Shown: piece after piece, positions 1 to 6,987 of the stretch
Layout: each line of letters opens with the position of its first letter
How positions within the stretch are numbered: the stretch's first letter is position 1
Notes under the pieces: generated by a model
What the model saw: only the letters and a program-made list of their open reading frames with translations
Told to the model about the DNA's origin: nothing
The model's database searches: none
Translations under genes and position numbers: made by a program
Assembly (NCBI GenBank): GCA_017457465.1
Contig: JAFTHJ010000075.1
Coordinates: forward strand, 1 to 7,099
Length of the DNA: 7,099 nt
DNA from: Clostridia bacterium
Lineage (GTDB): Bacteria > Bacillota > Clostridia > Oscillospirales > CAG-272
Direction: 5' to 3'

Positions 1-1
1 G

Positions 2-2710
2 GCGGAGATGACAACCGAGGATATAATAGCGCTCAAGGAAAAGAGAGCCTCGCTCACAAAATCGATTCGCGCACTTGGAGAAAAATCCTTCTGCCTCACG
101 GCAGAAAGCATCTCGGCGGCTATGCGTCAAACGGCAGACCACACCGCCCTTCTCTACGACCTGCTCTCCGAATTTGACGAGAGACTCTCAAAAGAAAAGC
201 TCTCCCGCGGCATCTGCGATTTCAACGATATCCGCAAATACGCCCTTAAGCTTCTGGTGGCTCCAGACGGCTCTCCGACAGCCGTAGCCCGTGAGCTTTC
301 CGAGCGCTTCAGCGATATATACATAGACGAGTATCAGGACGTCGACAGAGTTCAGGATATGATATTCCGTTCGATATCCAACGGAGCAAACCGATTTATG
401 GTCGGGGATATCAAGCAGAGCATCTACGGCTTCAGAGGAGCCGAGCCACGGGTTTTCGCGGGATATAAAACCACGTTCCCCACTCACGGAACAGAAGCGG
501 CGCAGACCTCCTCAAACGAGGCTATCCATATGTCGAATAACTTCAGATGCGACGAGAGCATCATCAGGTTTACCAATAAGGTATGCTCTCTCCTCTTTGG
601 CATCTGTGCCGAGAATATCGGCTACTGTCCCGAGGACGACCTTGTATTCTCAAAGGAGCTTCCCTCAAAGGAATACATATCCCCAAAGGTCAGACTTTCG
701 GTTCTCACAGCACCCGAGACTCCCCCCGAGGATTATACACTCAACGCCGAGAGAGGCAGAGATGCCGAGGCGAATTACATAGTCGGACTGATAAAAGAGC
801 TTCAGACTACCAAAAAGGCAGACGGCAAGAATTTCGAACTTAAGGATATCGCCGTGCTTTACCGTTCGGGCTCTATGAAAAAGCATCTTATACAGGCGTT
901 TGACGAAAACGGTATCGAATATTCGGGCGGAGAAAACGAGGAATATTTCGAGGACCCCGACGTGCTTCTCGTACTCGCGCTGCTTAACGTAATAGACAAC
1001 CCGCACAAGGATATTCCTCTTGCGGGAACATTGCGCTCTCCCCTGTTCTCCGTTACGCTTGACGAGCTTGTCGCTATAAGACAGCTCAAGGCGCCGTCCG
1101 CCTCTCTTTACGATTGCGTCAAGGAGTGCGCCGCGCAGAATAGCGGAGCAGCCTCGGCAAAATGCTCGGAATTCATCTCGGTTCTTGAGGACTGGCGCGA
1201 TATGACAGGCTCGTTCCCCGTAGATAAGCTTATAAAGAGCATATATTCCTCGGCAAGATTCGCGGCGGCGGGTATATCCGATTCGAATAATCTCCGTGTG
1301 CTTTATGAATACGCGAGAAATTTTGAGTCGAATTCATTCAGAGGACTTTACAACTTTATTGAATATATAAACAAAATGATAGAGGAGGGCGTGAAGATAA
1401 ACGCCCCCGCAGGTGAGGAATCGTCAAAAAAGGTCTCGCTTATGACTATACACCATTCAAAAGGACTTGAATTCCCAGCGTGTATCCTCTGCGGAGTCGC
1501 GGGAGAGTTCAACAGAAGCGACTTCCGTGACAGTATGCTCTTTGAGTATTCCGCGGGTGTGGCTATGAAGCTCCCCGACGGAACGGGCTTTGCGCGTGTG
1601 AACACGCCTATGCGTGAGGCGGTTGCCTCAAGAATTCTCCGTGCGCAGACAGAGGAGGAGATGCGAGTGCTTTACGTCGCGCTCACCCGTGCGCGTGAGA
1701 GGCTGTATGTCACCGCGAGTAGCTCCAAAACCGCGGACAGGCTTCTTTCCGATGCCGCCGACAAACGCGCTTACGAGAGCGGATACACACTTATGCGCTC
1801 TAAATCATATCTCGATTGGATACTGACCGCGCTCTCGGGGGAGAATGTGTCTGATATCTGCGAGATTGACTTCCCCGAGGTAACAAGCTATCTCGGAGCG
1901 CCGATTTCAAGGAGAGATGACAAGCAGAGCGAAGCATATATGTCGGCAGAGCCTGACGAATCCTTGCTCACACAGCTTCGCGCGTCTCTTACCTATGAAT
2001 ATCCCTACCGTGAGCTTTCGCGTATTCCCTCAAAGATATCGGTATCCCGTCTCTCACCCGATGTTCTCGACGAGAGCGATACCTCGCTGAAGCTCTTCGA
2101 GGAGCATAGCGCGACACCTATCCCCGCGGTATTCTCGGGTACAGGAGATAAAAAAGCCTCGCCCACACAGCGAGGAACGGCAACACACCTCTTTTTGCAG
2201 TTCTGCGACTTTGAGCGTACCGAGAAATTCGGAGTCGCCGAGGAGTTGGCACGGCTTATAGAAGATGGTTTTATCCCCGCGAGTGCGGCGGACGAGGTAT
2301 TTTGCGAGGAGCTTGAACGCTTCTTTGAGAGTGAGCTTTACTCAAAAATCAAGAGCGCCCACCGTGTAATACGTGAGCAGCGCTTCAACATCTATCTGCC
2401 GACATCTATGTTCTCAAAGGATACCGAATTTATCGAGACGGCTCGTGACGAACGTCTTGCCGTTCAGGGTGTTATCGACCTCATTCTCGTAGACAAGCGC
2501 GGTGAGCTTTGCATATACGATTACAAAACCGACAGACTTACCCGTGCCGAGCTTGAGAGCGAGGAGCTACTCACAAGAAAAATGCGCACTCTCCATTCCG
2601 AGCAGCTCACATACTACAAGCTGGCGGCAGAGCGGCTTTTCGATAAGAAGTGTAGCACCGCAGAGGTTTATTCCACACAAGCCGCGACTCTTGTGGATAT
2701 GAGTTTATAA
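2..2710 (+). CDS. addA: ATP-dependent helicase/nuclease subunit A (AddA), 5'-truncated by the window edge
   Basis: AddA is the UvrD-like helicase plus RecB-type nuclease subunit of the AddAB complex, which resects double-strand breaks for RecA recombination in the cytoplasm. The frame is open from base 2, so the N-terminus with the Walker A motif lies upstream. The ATG at base 8 is only an internal Met. Numbering from that Met, visible helicase motifs are II IDEYQD (106-111), III VGDIKQSIYGFRGA (132-145), IV NNFRC (177-181), V MTIHHSKGLEFP (479-490) and VI MRVLYVALTRAR (552-563). The C-terminal nuclease domain shows GTATHLF (723-729), GVIDLI (821-826, Asp824) and DYKTDR (838-843, Lys840), the usual RecB-family catalytic pattern. 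About 900 residues are visible. The family is usually near 1,200, so roughly a quarter is missing. The stop is TAA at 2708-2710. It converges on thrS across a shared terminator. All expected motifs in the visible part are intact. An addB neighbour would be expected upstream but cannot be seen. Confidence 0.95.
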   Translation, partial: AEMTTEDIIALKEKRASLTKSIRALGEKSFCLTAESISAAMRQTADHTALLYDLLSEFDERLSKEKLSRGICDFNDIRKYALKLLVAPDGSPTAVARELSERFSDIYIDEYQDVDRVQDMIFRSISNGANRFMVGDIKQSIYGFRGAEPRVFAGYKTTFPTHGTEAAQTSSNEAIHMSNNFRCDESIIRFTNKVCSLLFGICAENIGYCPEDDLVFSKELPSKEYISPKVRLSVLTAPETPPEDYTLNAERGRDAEANYIVGLIKELQTTKKADGKNFELKDIAVLYRSGSMKKHLIQAFDENGIEYSGGENEEYFEDPDVLLVLALLNVIDNPHKDIPLAGTLRSPLFSVTLDELVAIRQLKAPSASLYDCVKECAAQNSGAASAKCSEFISVLEDWRDMTGSFPVDKLIKSIYSSARFAAAGISDSNNLRVLYEYARNFESNSFRGLYNFIEYINKMIEEGVKINAPAGEESSKKVSLMTIHHSKGLEFPACILCGVAGEFNRSDFRDSMLFEYSAGVAMKLPDGTGFARVNTPMREAVASRILRAQTEEEMRVLYVALTRARERLYVTASSSKTADRLLSDAADKRAYESGYTLMRSKSYLDWILTALSGENVSDICEIDFPEVTSYLGAPISRRDDKQSEAYMSAEPDESLLTQLRASLTYEYPYRELSRIPSKISVSRLSPDVLDESDTSLKLFEEHSATPIPAVFSGTGDKKASPTQRGTATHLFLQFCDFERTEKFGVAEELARLIEDGFIPASAADEVFCEELERFFESELYSKIKSAHRVIREQRFNIYLPTSMFSKDTEFIETARDERLAVQGVIDLILVDKRGELCIYDYKTDRLTRAELESEELLTRKMRTLHSEQLTYYKLAAERLFDKKCSTAEVYSTQAATLVDMSL

Positions 2711-2736
2711 ACAAAAGCAGAGAAATCTGCCATTTA

Positions 2737-2783
2737 AAATAACCGCTTTCGTTATCCTTTTCAGGTAACAAAAGCGGTTATTT
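2737..2783. terminator. Bidirectional intrinsic terminator between addA and thrS
   Basis: A perfect 13-bp inverted repeat, AAATAACCGCTTT (2737-2749) and AAAGCGGTTATTT (2771-2783), encloses a 21-base loop. The loop itself can pair partly (GTTATCC with GGTAAC), which lengthens the hairpin. T-rich bases follow the repeat on the plus strand (TTTGTCTTTA), and a short T run follows on the minus strand (TTATTTTAAAT). It sits 26 bases after the addA stop and 34 bases after the thrS stop, as expected for a terminator serving both convergent genes. Confidence 0.85.
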
Positions 2784-2817
2784 GTCTTTAGTTTATTCGT
2801 TGCTTTTATTTAAAGCA

Positions 2818-4761
2818 TCAGTTATCGGATACCTTGTCCTTTATCTGCTGCTTTGCGAACTCAACGAAGTCTGCCGCGGACATAAGTCCCATATCGCCCT
2901 TCTTGCGCGAACGTACAGACACTGTTCCGTCGGTCATTTCCTTTTCTCCTATAACTATCATATAGGGAATCTTTTCGAGCTGTGCCGCACGAATCTTGTA
3001 TCCTATCTTTTCGTTTCTCTCGTCAACGGTAACCCTCATTCCCGCAGCCGAGCATTCGTCGGCAAGCTTGTGAGCATACTCCGCCTGCTCGTCTCCGATA
3101 GGCAGGAATCTTACCTGCTCGGGAGCCATCCACATCGGGAGCGCACCCGCGTACTTTTCAAGCAGCAACGCGAGAGTTCTCTCGTAGCATCCGAGAGACG
3201 TACGGTGAATGATATAAGGAGTTACACGGTTGTCGTTCGAGTCGGTATACTCCATTCCGAACTTCTTCGCGAGAAGCATATCTATCTGAATGGTAACTAT
3301 CGTATCCTCTTTTCCGAATACATTCTTTCACTGGATATCGAGCTTCGGTCCGTAGAACGCCGCCTCGTCAATACCTATGGTATAATTCTCTTTTCCGAGA
3401 TACTTGTCAAGCAGCTCTCCCATAATTTCCTGTGCCTCGTTCCACTGCTCGGGCGTACCCTCATATTTATCTGTTCTCTTGGGGTCCCACTGCGAGAATC
3501 TGAAGGAACAGTCCTCCCAGAGTCCGACAGTCTCAAGACAATGCTTCGCAAGTTCAAGACATCCACGGAACTCCTCCGCAAGCTGGTCGGGACGAAGAAC
3601 GAGGTGTCCCTCGGATATAGTGAACTGACGGACACGGATAAGTCCGTGCATCTCGCCGCTATCCTCATTTCTGAAGAGCGTCGAGGTCTCGCCAAGTCTC
3701 ATAGGCAGGTCACGGTATGACCTCTTTTTATTGAGGAAGACCGGAGACTGGAAAGGACAGGTCATAGGACGGAGCGCACAGCACTCCTTGGTGTAGTCGT
3801 CGGGGTCTCCCATAACGAACATACCGTCAAGATAATGGTCCCAGTGTCCCGATATTTTGAACAGCTCTCTCTTTGCCATAAGAGGAGTCTTTGTAAGCAG
3901 ATATCCTCTCTTCTGCTCCTCGTCCTCAACCCATCTCTGGAGAGTCTGGATAACGCGTGAGCCCTTGGGGAGAAGAATGGGAAGTCCCTGACCGATACTG
4001 TCGACCGTCGTAAAGTATTCAAGCTCTCTGCCTATCTTGTTGTGGTCGCGTTTTCTCGCTTCCTCAACTGCCTCTACATATGCCTTAAGCTGGTCCTTTG
4101 AGGGGAACGCGAGACCGTATATTCTCTGAAGCATCTTGTTCTTCTGGTCACCCTTCCAATAAGCTCCCGTACACTGTGTGAGCTTGAGCGCCTTGACGGC
4201 TCCCGTCGCAAAGAGATGAGGTCCCGCGCAAAGGTCTGTGAACTCGCCCTGACGGTAGAAGCTGATGACCGCGTCATCGGGAAGCTCCTCAATAAGCTGA
4301 ACCTTATAAGGCTCGTTCTTCTCCTGCATAAGAGCTATCGCCTCCTCGCGAGGAAGCTCAAATCTCTCGATTCGGAGGTTTTCCTTGACTATCTTCTTCA
4401 TCTCGCTCTCGATGTTAGCAAGTATTTCGGGAGTAAATGAAATCTCACTGTCGATGTCGTAGTAAAATCCGTTCTCAATAGCAGGACCTATAGTCAGCTT
4501 TGCCTCGGGATAAAGGCGCTTGACCGCCTGCGCGAGGATATGAGACGCAGTATGGCGGAACACGTGCTTTCCACCCTCATCCTCAAAGGTAAGAAGCTTG
4601 ACCTCGGAACCCTCGGCGGGAACAGCCGTGAGTGCGCAAAGCTCTCCGTTCACCTCCGCGGCGATAACACTGCGGTCAATAACACCTGCCTCGGCAGCCG
4701 CGTCGTAAACGCTTACGCCGTCCTTTGCCTCGACACAATTTCCGTTAAAAATAATTTTCAT
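2818..4761 (-). CDS. thrS: Threonyl-tRNA synthetase, interrupted by one in-frame TGA
   Basis: ThrRS charges tRNA-Thr with threonine in the cytoplasm. Read through the TGA at codon 478, the gene gives 647 residues, close to E. coli ThrRS (642). Seen in order: a TGS-like N-terminus (about 1-60); an editing domain with HxxxH (His70, His74) and CAGPH (Cys178, His182); a class II core with the Cys335 and His386 zinc ligands and motif 2 FRNEDSGEMHG (363-373); AFYGPKLDIQ just before the TGA; then KNVFGKEDT, the third zinc ligand His519, motif 3 GCYER (524-528) and an anticodon-binding domain (about 545-647). The ATG at 4761 has AAGGAAG 8 bases upstream. A T-box leader precedes it. Without decoding of the TGA, only 477 residues are made, lacking one zinc ligand, motif 3 and anticodon binding. 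Automated annotation may show two ORFs (4761-3328 and 3279-2818) or a pseudogene. Family identity is certain; expression status is open. Confidence 0.93.
3328..3330 (-). other. In-frame TGA (codon 478) inside thrS
   Basis: On the minus strand the codons run CAG TGA AAG AAT, between PKLDIQ and KNVFGKEDT. The same frame continues for another 169 residues of clear ThrRS sequence, so no frameshift is involved. From remembered alignments, the equivalent position is Leu in E. coli ThrRS (PKIEFTLYD) and Ile in B. subtilis. Single-base neighbours of TGA include TTA (Leu), TCA (Ser), TGC/TGT (Cys), TGG (Trp), and CGA/AGA/GGA. Which amino acid belongs here cannot be decided from this window. Confidence 0.95.
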
Positions 4762-4793
4762 TTGTATGTCTTCCTTTCAATAATTTTTAATAT

Positions 4794-4829
4794 AAAAACA
4801 CCCCGAACAGCCCTCGCTGTTCGGGGTGT
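4794..4829 (-). terminator. T-box-controlled attenuator terminator of thrS
   Basis: A perfect 13-bp stem (4817-4829 with 4798-4810 on the minus strand, core CACCCCGAACAG/CTGTTCGGGGTG) with a 6-base loop is followed by TTTTT (4798-4794). This is a textbook Rho-independent terminator lying in the leader, 32 bases before the thrS start codon. Its 5' arm contains CCCGAA, which can instead pair with TTCGGG of the T-box element. The two structures are therefore mutually exclusive, as in antitermination control. Confidence 0.95.
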
Positions 4830-4960
4830 GGATAACTTTCCGCACGGTTCCACCCGAAACTTTAACTCAATTTATGAAATTGAAGCAAATCAAAGCGGTA
4901 CCGTTATAAGCGTGAATGGAAGCTTTCAGCGCCCTTCCTCTCTGTAAAACCGTTTTTATA
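4794..4960 (-). promoter_or_regulatory. T-box riboswitch (threonine) upstream of thrS
   Basis: T-box leaders sense uncharged tRNA and allow read-through into aminoacyl-tRNA synthetase genes. On the minus strand the sequence shows AGAGAG (4943-4938). It then shows a distal Stem I hairpin, GGAAG and CTTCC around a loop containing GCTGAAAG. Next come candidate Thr specifier codons, ACC (4899-4897) or ACG (4904-4902). A Stem III-like hairpin TCAATTT-CAT-AAATTGA (4883-4867) follows, then the diagnostic T-box GGGTGGAACCGTGCGG (4855-4840), then the terminator. TTCGGG (4858-4853) can pair with CCCGAA (4825-4820) to form the antiterminator. The 5' boundary and Stem I base pairing are not resolved. The linker between specifier and Stem III is about 14 bases, leaving no room for Stem II and IIA/B. 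Identity is near certain; the choice of specifier is not. Confidence 0.93.
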
Positions 4961-4981
4961 ACGACGTATCTCTGACGTTTA

Positions 4982-5410
4982 TTATTTTTTCTTCGACTTG
5001 TTGTACTCCGAGTGAGGATTTACTATCTCTCTCCAGTCAAGGTCTCCCCTGTCAAGCGCAGTGATAATAACCTCCGCCGTGGCAATATTGGTAGCTACGG
5101 GAATGTTGTATATATCGCACATACGAAGCAGCTCATGCTCCGCGGGATTGAACTTCGCTTCGGGACGGGTGTCTCTGAAACAAAGCAAAAGGTCGATTTC
5201 GTTATAAGCGACTCTGGACGCAACCTGCTGCTCTCCGCCCTGCTCTCCTGACATAAGCTTGTCGATAGAAAGTCCTGTTGCCTCGGATATATATTTAGCG
5301 GTCGCCGCTGTAGCACAGATGTTATGTTTGCTTAATATACCGCAATACGCAATACAAAATTGTGCCATTAACTCTTTTTTCATATCGTGTGCGATTATCG
5401 CAATCTCCAT
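4982..5410 (-). CDS. mgsA: Methylglyoxal synthase-like protein with altered active site
   Basis: MgsA converts dihydroxyacetone phosphate to methylglyoxal and phosphate, a glycolytic bypass. The 142-residue product has the family length and fold signatures: EIAIIAHDMKK (2-12, with His8 and Asp9), an ATAATA loop (33-38), SGEQGGEQQ (54-62), CFRDT (77-81) and LLRMCDIYNIPVATNIATAE (94-113). The start is the ATG at 5410-5408, because GGAGG (5422-5418) lies 7 bases upstream. An upstream in-frame ATG at 5431 covers that site and has none of its own. By comparison with E. coli and B. subtilis MgsA from memory, the catalytic Asp of GGDQQ is Glu60, the PHxPD segment is FNPAE (87-91), and the phosphate-binding ATGTTG is ATAATA. 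It may be a catalytically changed paralogue, so the symbol is by homology only. It ends in tandem TAA TAA and lies 220 bases upstream of thrS on the same strand. Confidence 0.82.
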   Translation of the reverse strand: MEIAIIAHDMKKELMAQFCIAYCGILSKHNICATAATAKYISEATGLSIDKLMSGEQGGEQQVASRVAYNEIDLLLCFRDTRPEAKFNPAEHELLRMCDIYNIPVATNIATAEVIITALDRGDLDWREIVNPHSEYNKSKKK

Positions 5411-5471
5411 CTGTCTTCCTCCGTGTTTCATAAATATTAAGATTTTTAGCTATTAAATCAAGATATAGGTT

Positions 5472-5501
5472 ATTATACCATTAAAACCCACGATTTGTCA
5501 A
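5472..5501 (-). promoter_or_regulatory. Sigma-A-type promoter of mgsA (possibly also reading into thrS)
   Basis: On the minus strand, consensus TTGACA (5501-5496) and TATAAT (5477-5472) are separated by 18 bases. TGG directly before the -10 gives an extended -10. Transcription should begin near 5465, leaving a leader of about 55 bases before the mgsA start. It is the strongest promoter match in the window. Confidence 0.9.
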
Positions 5502-5554
5502 TATGCTATTGAATATTTATAAAAAATGACGAATAAATATTTTTGATTTTCCTA

Positions 5555-5583
5555 TTGTTTTTTGTAACCGTTTGGTTTATAAT
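5555..5583 (+). promoter_or_regulatory. Sigma-A-type promoter of glyA
   Basis: TTGTTT (5555-5560) and a perfect TATAAT (5578-5583) are spaced by 17 bases. The start of transcription would lie near 5590, giving an untranslated leader of roughly 45 bases. That is too short for a glycine or other known riboswitch. It is divergent from the mgsA promoter, with about 50 AT-rich bases between the two -35 boxes. Confidence 0.85.
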
Positions 5584-5635
5584 AGTATTTGGAGAATTTT
5601 TTAACATTAATCAATTAATTCGGAGGTTTAAAAAA

Positions 5636-6880
5636 ATGGTTAAAGAAACGATAGGCGCCGTAGCGCTCACAGATCCCGAGGTCGCGGCTGCGATAGAAAG
5701 TGAACTGACACGTCAGAGAGACGGACTGGAGCTTATAGCGTCCGAAAATATAGTATCCGAAGCGGTAATGTGCGCAATGGGCTCGGTGCTTACAAACAAG
5801 TACGCCGAGGGTTATCCCGCAAAGCGTTATTACGGCGGTTGTCAGTGTGTCGATGTAGTTGAGAATATAGCAATCGAGAGAGCAAAGAAGCTCTTCGGTG
5901 CGGGATACGCAAACGTTCAGCCCCATAGCGGAGCACAGGCAAACACCGCGGTTTATTTCGCTCTGCTTCAGCCCGGCGACACCGTTATGGGAATGAGCCT
6001 CGCTCACGGCGGACACCTCACGCACGGAAGCCCTGTAAACATTTCAGGTATGTATTACAATTTTGTTCCCTACGAACTCAACTCCGAGACAGAGATGATA
6101 GATTACGACGAGTTTGAGAAACTCGCGAAGGAGCACAAGCCGAAGCTTATCGTTGCGGGTGCGTCGGCTTACCCCAGAGTTATAGATTTCAAGAAAATGG
6201 CTGATGTAGCCCATTCGGTCGGTGCTTACTTTATGGTTGATATGGCGCACATCGCGGGACTTGTTGCCGCAGGTGAGCATCCCTCGCCGATGCCCTATGC
6301 CGATGTTGTCACAACCACCACGCACAAAACACTCCGTGGCCCTCGCGGCGGTATGATACTGACGAATGACGAAGAACTTGCGAAGAAGTTCAACAAGGCG
6401 ATATTCCCCGGAACACAGGGCGGTCCCCTTATGCACACTATCGCGGCTAAAGCGGTATGCTTCGGCGAGGCACTCAAGCCCGAGTTCAAGGTATATCAGC
6501 ACAATATAGTTGAGAACGCGAGAGTTCTCGCGGATTCTCTACTTGCGGAGGGCTTCGACCTCGTTTCGGGCGGAACCGACAACCACCTTATGCTCGTCGA
6601 CCTCCGTCCTATGAAGATAACGGGCAAGGAATTTGAGGCAAGACTTGACGCCGTTCACATCACGGTCAACAAGAACGCTATTCCCAACGACCCCGAGAAG
6701 CCTTTCGTAACGTCGGGCGTACGAGTAGGAACTCCCGCGGTAACCTCGAGAGGTCTTGGTACAGAGGATATGAAAGTAATCGCAAAGCTCTTTAAGCAGA
6801 CCGCTGTAGATTTTGAAAACAGCGCGGATGCTGTCAGAGCAACCGTCGCAGACATCTGCAAGAAATACCCGCTTTATTGA
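5636..6880 (+). CDS. glyA: Serine hydroxymethyltransferase
   Basis: This PLP enzyme interconverts serine plus tetrahydrofolate with glycine plus 5,10-methylene-tetrahydrofolate in the cytoplasm, feeding one-carbon metabolism. The 414-residue product is of normal family length. Visible signatures are ELIASEN near the N-terminus, YAEGYPAKRYYGG (from residue 56), PHSGAQAN (96-103), MVDMAHIAG (200-208, with Asp202 and His205 at the cofactor) and TTTTHKTLRGPRGG with the PLP Schiff-base lysine at Lys231. The start is the ATG at 5636, which has GGAGG (5622-5626) 9 bases upstream. A longer frame from 5543 would cover the promoter and is not used. It is a single-gene unit behind its own promoter. The stop is TGA (6878-6880), with an in-frame TAA two codons later. 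The sequence looks intact and ordinary. Confidence 0.98.
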   Translation: MVKETIGAVALTDPEVAAAIESELTRQRDGLELIASENIVSEAVMCAMGSVLTNKYAEGYPAKRYYGGCQCVDVVENIAIERAKKLFGAGYANVQPHSGAQANTAVYFALLQPGDTVMGMSLAHGGHLTHGSPVNISGMYYNFVPYELNSETEMIDYDEFEKLAKEHKPKLIVAGASAYPRVIDFKKMADVAHSVGAYFMVDMAHIAGLVAAGEHPSPMPYADVVTTTTHKTLRGPRGGMILTNDEELAKKFNKAIFPGTQGGPLMHTIAAKAVCFGEALKPEFKVYQHNIVENARVLADSLLAEGFDLVSGGTDNHLMLVDLRPMKITGKEFEARLDAVHITVNKNAIPNDPEKPFVTSGVRVGTPAVTSRGLGTEDMKVIAKLFKQTAVDFENSADAVRATVADICKKYPLY

Positions 6881-6897
6881 TTTTAATAAGACTATAC

Positions 6898-6941
6898 ATG
6901 GGAGGGAGAGAACTTTTTAAAAAAAGTTCTCTCCCTCCCAT
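6898..6941. repeat. Perfect 21-bp inverted repeat downstream of glyA
   Basis: Left arm 6898-6918 begins ATGGGAGGGAGAGAAC and ends in five T. Right arm 6921-6941 is its exact reverse complement, with only two bases between them. The element starts 17 bases after the glyA stop. No T run follows the stem on either strand (ACCCCCTCCC on plus), so it is not a standard intrinsic terminator. It could stabilise the 3' end of the mRNA, end transcription in another way, or be one copy of a dispersed palindromic or MITE-like repeat. Copy number cannot be judged from one window. Confidence 0.85.
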
Positions 6942-6951
6942 ACCCCCTCCC
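6933..6951 (-). other. Potential G-quadruplex motif
   Basis: The minus strand carries four G tracts of 3-5 bases separated by 1, 3 and 1 bases (tracts at 6951-6949, 6947-6943, 6939-6937 and 6935-6933). This meets the usual G3+N1-7 pattern. It overlaps the right arm of the inverted repeat, so hairpin and quadruplex would compete in single-stranded DNA. Only the pattern is seen; folding is inferred. Confidence 0.5.
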
Positions 6952-6987
6952 TCACTCAAAAACTTTAAAGCAGGGAGATTTTATGTC

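Noticed and set aside
2818..3279. Split ThrRS made from two separately translated pieces
   Set aside because: The first ATG after the TGA (3279) has no Shine-Dalgarno at a usable distance, and 16 conserved codons between the TGA and that ATG would be lost.
3316..3345. Programmed frameshift at the thrS interruption
   Set aside because: The frame before and after the TGA is the same, so any +1 or -1 shift would destroy the downstream protein.
2782..3720. Long plus-strand open frame (312 codons) opposite thrS
   Set aside because: It is antisense to clear ThrRS sequence, covers the thrS end, shows no recognisable domain and has no ribosome-binding site. It is a shadow of thrS codon usage.
5411..5431. 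Alternative MgsA start seven codons upstream (ATG at 5431)
   Set aside because: Those codons contain the GGAGG that serves the ATG at 5410, no ribosome-binding site precedes them, and MgsA proteins usually begin at the internal Met.
5543..5635. N-terminal extension of GlyA with a hydrophobic, membrane-like stretch
   Set aside because: The extension covers the TTGTTT/TATAAT promoter and an AT-rich leader. The ATG at 5636 has GGAGG at 9 bases and gives the normal SHMT N-terminus.
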